A DNA stretch of 64,000 bases from Photobacterium indicum (lineage in GTDB: Bacteria > Pseudomonadota > Gammaproteobacteria > Enterobacterales > Vibrionaceae): positions 33,076 to 97,075 of the forward strand of contig NZ_PYOC01000017.1 of NCBI RefSeq assembly GCF_003026215.1, written 5' to 3'. The notes beneath the pieces were generated by a model. That model was not told where the DNA came from, made no database searches, and was given only the letters and a program-made list of their open reading frames with translations. The position numbers were made by a program, and so were the translations under genes. Of the stretch, positions 9,171-16,770 are shown piece after piece (positions within the stretch are counted from its first letter, which is position 1; the number at the start of each line of letters is the position of its first letter).

Positions 9171-10406
9171 TTAATTTGTCGACATAGGTTGTGCTAACTC
9201 AGACGACTGATCATTACTGTGTGGTTTTGATTCAATTTTCATCAGTAATACTGGAATACCCATTACAGCCATTAACCAGAAAAGATTCGCGCCCCACAAG
9301 CCGTATAACCAACCACTGAGTGCTGTCATAATTGCCATAAATGCACCTAATGGCAATGCATTATAAAGGGCCTGTAATGCCACCATCTGATTGCTTTTAG
9401 CATGCTGAATATAACGAATAGCTGCCAAGTGCGCCGCCGCAAAAGTCACACCGTGCAGCGCTTGTGCCATCACCAGTGCTGGCAACTCTGTCATGGTTGC
9501 GGTCACACCCCAACGTAGTAATACGCCGATAGCCGCGAGGCGAAACATCATGCCGACGCTCCATTTAGCAAATAAACGCTGACTAAATGCAAATACGCAC
9601 ACTTCAGCCACCACACTAAAGCTCCATAGATAGCCAATAATGGCTTCGCTATAACCGACTTCTTTCCAATAAATCGCGCTGAAACTGTAGTAGGCAGCGT
9701 GACTACCTTGCAACAAGGCGACAATAATTAAAAATCGCATAACGCTATTGTTTTTGATGATGTCGATTAACGCCGGGCGGGGCTGATCATGACATTCGGT
9801 TTCAATCGGCATAATGGTTGGTGCGCGCATTGAAAATAATAATGCCACCACCAAGCCTGCAATCGCGACCCAAGGAATAACACTTGCCCCATATTTAGCC
9901 GCTAAGATCCCAACAATTGTTGAACCAGCAATAAAGGCAATAGACCCCCACAAGCGGGTACGCCCGTAATCAAGGTGTTTCCCTTTTGCATAGAAATTAG
10001 CTAATGCGTCAGAAAGTGGAATAATTGGCCCTGCAGCCAAATTAAACAACACTGTGATCGCCGCTAATGCCCACAGACTGCCACCACAGAAAATATAGAT
10101 AACACAAGCAATCAAACACGCTAATGTAAACCAGCGTAGAGCTGGAATAAGATGCTCCACATTATGAATACGCGGGGTCAGCACAACATTCGCTAAGCAG
10201 CGTACGCCAAGGCCTAAACCCAGCAACAAACCAATATCAGACGCATCCACCCCTAAATGCGCAAACCATAACGCCCAAAAAGGAAGATAAACACCATAAG
10301 TGAAGAAAAAACCAAACAGATATTGCGAGGTCCATCCATAGGGACTACTACGAAACATGCCAATTCCAAAATGCATAATAGGAGATAATGCCGACATTAT
10401 GCCCAA
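9171..10406 (-). CDS. MFS transporter resembling HcaT (3-phenylpropionate permease type)
   Basis: 411 aa, 12 predicted helices. The blocks LDYGRTRLWGSIAFIAGS, LLQGSHAAYYSFSAIYW, GYLWSFSVVAEV and LAAIRYIQ match what I recall of E. coli HcaT closely. No phenylpropionate catabolic genes are visible; the gene lies between crbS and the DUF294 gene in an acetate cluster, so the true substrate is open. Start: ATG at 10406; the in-frame methionines at residues 4, 11 and 17 are alternatives. The N-terminal 20 residues lie outside the usual HcaT range, so a shorter protein is possible. Confidence 0.75.
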   Translation of the reverse strand: MGIMSALSPIMHFGIGMFRSSPYGWTSQYLFGFFFTYGVYLPFWALWFAHLGVDASDIGLLLGLGLGVRCLANVVLTPRIHNVEHLIPALRWFTLACLIACVIYIFCGGSLWALAAITVLFNLAAGPIIPLSDALANFYAKGKHLDYGRTRLWGSIAFIAGSTIVGILAAKYGASVIPWVAIAGLVVALLFSMRAPTIMPIETECHDQPRPALIDIIKNNSVMRFLIIVALLQGSHAAYYSFSAIYWKEVGYSEAIIGYLWSFSVVAEVCVFAFSQRLFAKWSVGMMFRLAAIGVLLRWGVTATMTELPALVMAQALHGVTFAAAHLAAIRYIQHAKSNQMVALQALYNALPLGAFMAIMTALSGWLYGLWGANLFWLMAVMGIPVLLMKIESKPHSNDQSSELAQPMSTN

Positions 10407-10544
10407 CCTATCGCCAGAACCCCAAAGATAAATAAGGCAAATCTTTCAATCTCTTTTTCCCCTTTAAATGTACGGGAGCTTGCATATTGATCGCACCTTC
10501 AAATACTTCACCAACAACCACAATAAAAATGACGCGATGGATCA

Positions 10545-10611
10545 TATACCCAAGCTACCTCAAGGTGCTCGTTTCAGCGAGAATCCTGCATTTTGAGGTA
10601 ACTTGGGTATA
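10545..10611. repeat. 67-base inverted-repeat element in intergenic DNA
   Basis: Arms of 19 bases, TATACCCAAGCTACCTCAA (10545-10563) and TTGAGGTAACTTGGGTATA (10593-10611), pair with one mismatch around a 29-base centre. The ends start with TATACCC, and the shape is that of a REP/MITE-type element. From memory, similar sequences are common between Vibrionaceae genes, but no copy count was done. Confidence 0.6.
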
Positions 10612-10621
10612 GACTAAAGTC
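10612..10621. promoter_or_regulatory. Candidate CrbR-type dyad upstream of the DUF294 gene
   Basis: GACTAAAGTC, with dyad arms GACT and AGTC, placed 87 bases before the DUF294 start and immediately beside the long inverted repeat. Similar sequences precede actP (3332) and acs (13225). Confidence 0.4.
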
Positions 10622-10708
10622 GTCTAGAGCTTATCACCGACATCAGCGACACTGACTATATGAAGTCATCGGTTATATGAAGATATAGGTTATAAGACGA
10701 GGTATAGC

Positions 10709-12511
10709 ATGCCGGATAAATTCGACACATCAGTCACCCCCTTTGATCGCCTTCATCATGCTCAGCAAAAAGTATTGAAAGAAGCATTAGATGTCGCTTA
10801 TTACCGTGAAGGTAATAAAATCATCACGACTGGTGAAGCGTGCAATCACTTGTTTATTATCATCAAAGGCGGGGTTGAAGAATCCTCTTCTGATGGTACG
10901 GAAACCTATGCCCATTACGTTACTGACGATATGTTCGATGTACGCGCTCAGCTTGAAAATAAAAGCCGTCATGATTATATCGCGCTAGAAGATACGCTCT
11001 GTTATCTCTTACCTCGTGAAATTTTCATCGAGCTGTATCATTCTAACGGGCAATTCGCCGCCTATTTCGATGGCAATTTAGCACGTCGTCAAACATTAAT
11101 TGAAGAAGCGCAGCGCCAACAAAATCTCGCCGAATTCATTTTAACAAAAGTGGATAATGACAACATTCAACCCTGCCTCATTGTGCCTCATGACACGGGC
11201 TTAAAGCAGGTGACAGAACAAATGCGGGGCAAAGGTTTCGATGCCGCTTTGGTTGCACTGAATTCAACACCGCAATATGGCATTGTTACCCGTACCGATT
11301 TACTGCATGCGGTTATGTTAGATCAACTGCCTTCTGATACCCCTGTTAGCCAAATCGCCACTACGCCAGTTATTAGCGTCAACAAAGATGATTTTTTGTT
11401 TAATGCCATGATTGCAATGACCCGTCATAAAGTGAAACGGGTGCAAGTGCTTGATGCTGGGCAAGTTGTTGGCATGTTAGATTTAACGCAAGTCTTGAGC
11501 TTATTTTCCACTCACTCTCACGTACTGACATTACGCATTGCACGAGCTGAAACCATTGAAGAATTATCACTCGCAGCCAGTAGCCAACAACGTTTAGTGG
11601 CTACCTTGTTTAATAACGGCATTCATACGCTGTTTGTGATGGAGTTGATCGCCTCGGTAAATGAACAAATTATCGAAAAAGCCTTTCAATTAATTGTCCC
11701 ACCGTCAATGCACAACTATTGCTGCTTCGTCGTAATGGGATCTGAAGGACGTGGCGAACAAATTTTAAAAACCGATCAAGATAATGCTCTCATTATTCAA
11801 GATGGTGTCGATTGGCCAGACTGTGCCAATGTCATGAATAAATTAACCCAAACATTGCAGCAGCTCGGCTACCCGCTTTGCCCAGGAAAAGTCATGGTGA
11901 ACAACCCTAAATGGGTGAAATCACAAAGTGAATGGTTACATACGATTAGTCGCTCTTGCCAACAAGCAACTGAAGAATCCATGATGGATTTAGCGATACT
12001 TGCCGATAGTCATGCTGTCGCAGGTAACCGCGTTTTACTCAATCCACTGCAAAACTATTTACATCAACAGTTAGCAGAAAAAGAACTGTTGTTATCGACC
12101 TTTACTCGTCCAGCTTTGCGCTTCAACGTACCTTTAACCCTGTTTGGTAAGATAAAATCGACCAAGCATGGCGTCGATATTAAACGGGGTGGGATCTTTC
12201 CAATCGTTCATGGTATTCGGGCATTAGCCTTAGAAAATAATATTGAACCCAATAATACCTTTGAACGCATTCATCAACTCGAATTGCGCAAAGTTTTAGA
12301 GCCAACCACAGCGTCTAATTTAAGCGAAGCCCTTAAACTATTCATCAGAACCCGTTTGCGCCACCAGCTTAACCACCAAACCGGTGGACAAAGCCAGCAA
12401 TTGAACGTCAGTGACCTTAGTCGTGCCGAACGAGACTTACTGCGCCACAGCCTTCATGTGGTAAAGAAATTTAAAGAATGGCTAGGTTATCACTACCAAA
12501 TAAGGGATTAA
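10709..12511 (+). CDS. cNMP-binding / CBS-pair / DUF294 putative nucleotidyltransferase
   Basis: 600 aa. Residues 10-130 form a cyclic-nucleotide-binding-like barrel (IITTGEACNHLFIIIKGGVE). Residues about 150-270 form a CBS pair. Residues about 330-440 are a DUF294 nucleotidyltransferase fold with MGSEGRGEQILKTDQDNAL, where G344-S345 and D356/D358 match the GS and DxD of Pol-beta-type enzymes. The rest is the DUF294 substrate-binding region. Proteins of this layout recur beside acs/actP in gammaproteobacteria, but the substrate is unknown; a GlnD-like regulatory uridylyl- or adenylyltransferase is only an inference. Its stop overlaps the start of the exonuclease gene (TAATG), so the two are coupled. 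Confidence 0.8.
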   Translation: MPDKFDTSVTPFDRLHHAQQKVLKEALDVAYYREGNKIITTGEACNHLFIIIKGGVEESSSDGTETYAHYVTDDMFDVRAQLENKSRHDYIALEDTLCYLLPREIFIELYHSNGQFAAYFDGNLARRQTLIEEAQRQQNLAEFILTKVDNDNIQPCLIVPHDTGLKQVTEQMRGKGFDAALVALNSTPQYGIVTRTDLLHAVMLDQLPSDTPVSQIATTPVISVNKDDFLFNAMIAMTRHKVKRVQVLDAGQVVGMLDLTQVLSLFSTHSHVLTLRIARAETIEELSLAASSQQRLVATLFNNGIHTLFVMELIASVNEQIIEKAFQLIVPPSMHNYCCFVVMGSEGRGEQILKTDQDNALIIQDGVDWPDCANVMNKLTQTLQQLGYPLCPGKVMVNNPKWVKSQSEWLHTISRSCQQATEESMMDLAILADSHAVAGNRVLLNPLQNYLHQQLAEKELLLSTFTRPALRFNVPLTLFGKIKSTKHGVDIKRGGIFPIVHGIRALALENNIEPNNTFERIHQLELRKVLEPTTASNLSEALKLFIRTRLRHQLNHQTGGQSQQLNVSDLSRAERDLLRHSLHVVKKFKEWLGYHYQIRD

Positions 12512-13137
12512 TGATGAACCTATTACGACGTTATTGGTATCAGCGAAAATTAAAAAACACCCCTTATGCTCAGCTTTTTAATCGCTACCAGGGTGATGAA
12601 CTTGTCTCTGTAGATTGTGAAACCACCAGCCTTGATCCGCACAGTGCAGAGTTGGTTACCATTGCGGCAACTGTCATTAAAAAAAATCGTATACTCACCA
12701 GTAAATCAATCCATTTAACCCTAAGAGCACCAATCAGTTTAGACGCTAATTCAATCGCGATTCATCGCATTCGCCATCAAGATTTACGCGCTGGGTTAGG
12801 TGAAAAAGAGGCCTTAACCACACTACTTAATTTTATTGGTAATCGCCCTTTAGTGGGTTATCACATTCGCTACGACAAAACGATTTTGGATCGCTATTAC
12901 CGACGCTTATTTGGTTTTGCATTACCCAATAAATTGGTAGAGGTGAGCCACCTTTATCACGACCGTTTAGAACGGCTGCTGCCTAATGCTTATTACGATC
13001 TAAGTTTAGAAGCCATTAGTCGCCACCTTGACCTTCCGGTACCAGAGCGGCATGACGCGCTCGAAGATACGATTACTGCCGCTTTGATTTATGTACGACT
13101 GAAACACGGTGATTTTCCGGCGCTCCGCTCAGCGTAA
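12511..13137 (+). CDS. DnaQ-type 3'-5' exonuclease
   Basis: 208 aa from the ATG at 12511, which overlaps the stop of the DUF294 gene; a second ATG follows at 12514, and AAGGG lies at 12502. The DEDDh motifs are visible: D35 and E37 in VSVDCETTSLD, the ExoII aspartate in GYHIRYDKTILD, and H181/D186 in RHDALED. The fold is the proofreading epsilon or oligoribonuclease type. It has no polymerase partner here; the conserved link with the DUF294 protein and the acetate genes suggests a regulatory or nucleotide-turnover role, which is inference. The methionine at 12478 lies inside the upstream gene and is unlikely to be used. Confidence 0.8.
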   Translation: MMNLLRRYWYQRKLKNTPYAQLFNRYQGDELVSVDCETTSLDPHSAELVTIAATVIKKNRILTSKSIHLTLRAPISLDANSIAIHRIRHQDLRAGLGEKEALTTLLNFIGNRPLVGYHIRYDKTILDRYYRRLFGFALPNKLVEVSHLYHDRLERLLPNAYYDLSLEAISRHLDLPVPERHDALEDTITAALIYVRLKHGDFPALRSA

Positions 13138-13224
13138 ATAATGCAAGAAGCCTCGTACGGTGCAAGATTTTTTATGTAATTTCGATGTAACACCTACAAT
13201 TTCTACATTGATCATGCTCTCTAA

Positions 13225-13234
13225 TCCTAAAGTC
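13225..13234. promoter_or_regulatory. Candidate CrbR-type site upstream of acs
   Basis: TCCTAAAGTC, matching eight of ten positions of GACTAAAGTC at 10612, about 105 bases before the acs start codon. CrbR is known to activate acs in Vibrio; assigning this exact site is inference. Confidence 0.4.
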
Positions 13235-13338
13235 TAATTGTGGCAAACGTTGATCTATCGGAAGTTAGTATCAATAGCGACAAACGATATTATCCGGTCC
13301 CAGGTTGGACAAAAAACGGAAACACTAAGGAGAGTTCG

Positions 13339-15288
13339 ATGAGTGAAGTTCATGTTTATCCAGTCAATCAAGAGATTGCAGCTACAGCCCACGTAAATGA
13401 TGAACAATATCGTGAGATGTACCAACAATCGGTTATCAACCCTGAAGGTTTCTGGCGTGAACACGGTCAGATTGTTGACTGGATCAAACCATTCACTAAA
13501 GTGAAGCACACTTCTTTTGATACTAGCCATGTCAGTGTTAACTGGTTTGAAGATGGCACACTGAACGTTTCTGCAAACTGTCTTGACCGCCACCTCGCGA
13601 CTCGCGGCGATCAGCCCGCCATAATTTGGGAAGGCGACGATCCTACCGATGATGCCACGTTCACGTATAACGAATTACACGAACAAGTTTGTAAGTTCTC
13701 TAATGCACTGAAAAGCCAAGGCGTACGCAAAGGCGATGTGGTGTGTCTTTACATGCCGATGGTGGCAGAAGCGGCAATTGCCATGCTGGCTTGTACGCGA
13801 ATTGGGGCAATACATACCATTGTATTTGGTGGCTTCTCTCCAGAAGCACTTGCTGGTCGTATTATTGATTCCAACGCAAAAGTCGTTATTACTGCCGATG
13901 AAGGCGTTCGTGCTGGTCGCGCAGTACCACTGAAAAAGAATGTCGATGATGCCTTAGCCAATAAAGGTGTCACAAGTATCGAAAAAGTCATGGTACTGAA
14001 ACGTACTGGTGGCAATGTTGAGTGGCACAGTGAACGTGATGTGTGGTGGCATGAAGCAACAGCAATCGTGTCTTCTCATTGTGAGCCTGAAGAAATGAAT
14101 GCAGAAGATCCTCTTTTCATTCTATATACCTCAGGATCAACAGGTAAGCCTAAAGGTGTTCTTCACACAACAGGTGGTTACTTAGTGTATGCCACCATGA
14201 CGTTTAAATATGTTTTTGATTACCAAGAAGGCGATGTGTACTGGTGTACCGCCGATGTTGGTTGGATCACCGGTCACAGTTACTTAGTGTATGGCCCGCT
14301 GGCTAATGGTGCAACAACCGTGCTATTTGAAGGTGTGCCAAACTACCCATCAACCAGCCGTATGAGTGAAGTGGTTGATAAGCATAATGTCAGTATTCTT
14401 TATACTGCCCCAACAGCCATTCGTGCATTAATGGCAAAAGGCACAGAAGCAATTAAAGGTACGTCACGATCCTCACTGCGTATTATGGGGTCAGTCGGCG
14501 AACCCATTAACCCAGAAGCGTGGGAATGGTATCACCGTACCATTGGCGACAGCCGTTGCCCTATTGTTGATACATGGTGGCAAACAGAAACAGGCGGTAT
14601 CTTAATTACGCCATTACCTGGCGCGACAGCACTAAAACCGGGTTCTGCCACTCGTCCATTTTTCGGTGTTCAGCCAGCCATCGTTGATAATATGGGGAAT
14701 ATCTTAGAAGGTGTCGCTGAAGGTAACTTGGTTATGATTGATTCATGGCCTGGGCAGATGCGTACTTTATGGGGTGACCATGAACGCTTCGAGCAAACTT
14801 ACTTCTCAACCTTCCAAGGTATGTATTTCACTGGTGATGGCGCGCGTCGTGATGAAGACGGTTACTACTGGATCACTGGTCGTGTCGATGACGTATTGAA
14901 TATTTCAGGTCACCGCATGGGTACCGCTGAAATTGAATCCGCATTAGTGGCTTTCGATAAGATAGCAGAGGCTGCGATTGTTGGTGTACCACACGATATT
15001 AAAGGCCAAGCAATTTATGCTTATATCACACTGAATGATGGTGAAATACCCAGCGCTGAGCTGCATAAAGAAGTGAAAGATTGGGTACGTAAAGAAATTG
15101 GTCCGATTGCGACCCCTGACTTCTTACATTGGACCGATGCCTTACCGAAAACACGCTCGGGTAAAATTATGCGCCGAATTCTCCGTAAGATTGCCACGGG
15201 TGATACTGGAAGTTTGGGTGATACATCAACGCTCGCTGACCCTAGCGTGGTTGATAAACTGATCGCAGAAAAACAAACTATTTTATAA
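13339..15288 (+). CDS. acs: Acetyl-CoA synthetase (AMP-forming)
   Basis: 649 aa from the ATG at 13339, with AAGGAG at 13327-13332; a longer frame back to a GTG at 13240 has no family character and lies in the promoter region. The protein activates acetate to acetyl-AMP and then acetyl-CoA. Visible motifs are the P-loop YTSGSTGKPKGVLHTTGG, the adenylation stretch DTWWQTETGG, and the C-terminal PKTRSGKIMRR, whose lysine is the residue acetylated and switched off by Pat in other bacteria. Length is typical. It completes the route actP (uptake), acs (activation) and crbSR (control). A terminator follows at once. Confidence 0.95.
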   Translation: MSEVHVYPVNQEIAATAHVNDEQYREMYQQSVINPEGFWREHGQIVDWIKPFTKVKHTSFDTSHVSVNWFEDGTLNVSANCLDRHLATRGDQPAIIWEGDDPTDDATFTYNELHEQVCKFSNALKSQGVRKGDVVCLYMPMVAEAAIAMLACTRIGAIHTIVFGGFSPEALAGRIIDSNAKVVITADEGVRAGRAVPLKKNVDDALANKGVTSIEKVMVLKRTGGNVEWHSERDVWWHEATAIVSSHCEPEEMNAEDPLFILYTSGSTGKPKGVLHTTGGYLVYATMTFKYVFDYQEGDVYWCTADVGWITGHSYLVYGPLANGATTVLFEGVPNYPSTSRMSEVVDKHNVSILYTAPTAIRALMAKGTEAIKGTSRSSLRIMGSVGEPINPEAWEWYHRTIGDSRCPIVDTWWQTETGGILITPLPGATALKPGSATRPFFGVQPAIVDNMGNILEGVAEGNLVMIDSWPGQMRTLWGDHERFEQTYFSTFQGMYFTGDGARRDEDGYYWITGRVDDVLNISGHRMGTAEIESALVAFDKIAEAAIVGVPHDIKGQAIYAYITLNDGEIPSAELHKEVKDWVRKEIGPIATPDFLHWTDALPKTRSGKIMRRILRKIATGDTGSLGDTSTLADPSVVDKLIAEKQTIL

Positions 15289-15306
15289 CAGCACACTACC
15301 CGCTTA

Positions 15307-15335
15307 AAAAAGCCGCCGTCTGGCGGTTTTTTTAT
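15307..15335 (+). terminator. Terminator after acs
   Basis: GCCGCC and the matching GGCGG close a three-base loop (15312-15326), followed by a run of T. Confidence 0.85.
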
Positions 15336-15390
15336 AACTGCAGCAATAACACTGACTATTTTTTTATCGTAATAAAGATTTGCTTACAAA

Positions 15391-15406
15391 ACGTACAGCT
15401 GTACGT
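15391..15406. promoter_or_regulatory. 16-base perfect palindrome, possible operator
   Basis: ACGTACAGCTGTACGT is fully self-complementary. It lies 60 bases after the acs terminator and 400 bases before aroQ. The regulator is unknown; it does not match LexA, CRP or PurR consensus. Confidence 0.35.
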
Positions 15407-15672
15407 GTGAATTTTTATACCTAAGTCTCGATATCTGCGAAACAAAACCGCTACACTAAAAAAATGTATGCAAAAAACAAGTCGATTACGGTAGCAATAA
15501 TCACTCACTCAAATTGATTAAACAGCTTCAATATGTGTAAAAAATGGAACCATCCCCATATTTTCGCCTCTATTCTGCTGAACTTGCGGTAAAAATAGTC
15601 ATCTAATAAAACCATAGAATACGCATACAGCTTACAAGTGTACGCAGTAAGTTCGGTGATTAGACCAGTATT

Positions 15673-15703
15673 TTGCTGCTATTTGCGGTGATTTCTCTAT
15701 AAT
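15673..15703 (+). promoter_or_regulatory. Possible aroQ-accBC promoter
   Basis: A consensus -10 TATAAT at 15698-15703 with a poor -35 TTGCTG (15673) at 19-base spacing, 110 bases before aroQ. The spacing and -35 suggest an activator-dependent or weak promoter. Confidence 0.4.
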
Positions 15704-15813
15704 CGTTCAACAAACATTGTTTGGCAGTATAAATCAGTTCATCGGGATGCAACTTTGCAGTTTATTGCATGTTGTTAGAGTAAAACCTCAAAAACAAGTG
15801 GATATACGTCAAG

Positions 15814-16266
15814 ATGTCGACCGTTAAACGAATTTTACTTATTAACGGACCTAACCTAAATTTACTAGGTCTCAGAGAGCCAGGCCACTATGGTCATCAC
15901 ACATTGGCTCAACTCGTTGCTGATTTAACTGTCAAGGCAACCAATCTAAGCGTCACATTAGATCACATTCAATCAAATGCAGAACATGAATTGATTGATG
16001 CTATTCATCAAGCTCATGGCAATGTGGATTTCATTATTATCAATCCCGCTGCGTTCACCCACACTAGCGTCGCCATTCGTGATGCTCTACTCGGTGTCGC
16101 AATTCCATTTATTGAAGTGCATTTATCTAATGTTCACGCAAGGGAACCATTCCGCCATCACTCTTATCTATCAGATAAAGCAGTCGGTGTAATTTGCGGT
16201 CTTGGTCCTGATGGTTATGAATTCGCCCTGAATGCTGCGGTAAGACGCCTGCAATCAGAAAGCTAA
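15814..16266 (+). CDS. aroQ: Type II 3-dehydroquinate dehydratase
   Basis: 150 aa, a usual length for the dodecameric type II enzyme. It converts 3-dehydroquinate to 3-dehydroshikimate in the shikimate pathway. Signatures are ILLINGPNLNLLGLREPGHYG near the start, including the catalytic tyrosine, NPAAFTHTSVAIRDAL, and EVHLSNVHAREPFRHHS with the catalytic histidine region. It is the first gene of aroQ-accB-accC, a linkage common in gammaproteobacteria; accB starts 27 bases later. Confidence 0.95.
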   Translation: MSTVKRILLINGPNLNLLGLREPGHYGHHTLAQLVADLTVKATNLSVTLDHIQSNAEHELIDAIHQAHGNVDFIIINPAAFTHTSVAIRDALLGVAIPFIEVHLSNVHAREPFRHHSYLSDKAVGVICGLGPDGYEFALNAAVRRLQSES

Positions 16267-16293
16267 CTGAACAACATATAAAGAGAAAGATAG

Positions 16294-16758
16294 ATGGATA
16301 TTCGTAAGATTAAAAAACTAATTGAGCTGGTTGAAGAATCTGGTATTGCTGAATTAGAAATCTCTGAAGGTGAAGAATCAGTACGCATCAGCCGTAATGT
16401 ACCTGCATCTGCATTACCTGCACAGCAATACATGGCTGCACCTCAATTTGCTGCACCACCTCAAGCTGCACCTGTAGAAGCGGCGGCTGCACCTGTTGCT
16501 GCTCCTGTTGCCGCTGAACCTACGGGTCATCAAGTTCTTTCTCCAATGGTTGGTTCTTTCTACCGTGCACCAAGCCCTGAAGCAAAAGCATTTGTTGAAG
16601 TGGGTCAATCTGTGAACGTTGGCGACACGCTTTGTATCGTTGAAGCGATGAAAATGATGAACCAAATCCAATCTGATAAAGCAGGTGTGGTTACTGCTAT
16701 TCTTGCTGAAGACGGCGACGCTATCGAGTTCGATCAGCCTCTTGTTATCATCGAGTAA
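16294..16758 (+). CDS. accB: Biotin carboxyl carrier protein of acetyl-CoA carboxylase
   Basis: 154 aa. An N-terminal helical region (MDIRKIKKLIELVEESG) is followed by an Ala/Pro-rich flexible linker (about 40-75) and the biotinyl domain, with VEAMKMMNQI and the biotin-accepting lysine at about residue 120. It carries the carboxyl group in the first step of fatty acid synthesis. It should be biotinylated by the BirA encoded at 57941 in this same window. The accC start is 12 bases downstream. Confidence 0.95.
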   Translation: MDIRKIKKLIELVEESGIAELEISEGEESVRISRNVPASALPAQQYMAAPQFAAPPQAAPVEAAAAPVAAPVAAEPTGHQVLSPMVGSFYRAPSPEAKAFVEVGQSVNVGDTLCIVEAMKMMNQIQSDKAGVVTAILAEDGDAIEFDQPLVIIE

Positions 16759-16770
16759 CAGAGGCCTATT

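Larger units (their letters stand above)
10407..10708. other. Divergent gap between hcaT-like gene and DUF294 gene
   Basis: About 300 bases carrying the long inverted repeat at 10545-10611, the CrbR-type dyad at 10612 and the start region of the DUF294 gene (GAGGT just before its ATG). No small gene was seen. Confidence 0.5.
15336..15813. other. Long non-coding gap upstream of aroQ-accB-accC
   Basis: Nearly 480 bases without a gene. It contains a perfect 16-base palindrome at 15391 and two related segments about 98 bases apart (TATTCTGCTG then CTTGCGGT near 15571; TATTTTGCTG then TTTGCGGT near 15669). The second runs into a TATAAT at 15698. Such a large regulated upstream region fits the tight control of acc genes seen in other bacteria, but no regulator can be named. 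Confidence 0.5.

Noticed and set aside
13240..13338. GTG start extending Acs by 33 residues
   Set aside because: No similarity to Acs N-termini; the ATG at 13339 has AAGGAG and gives the normal length.
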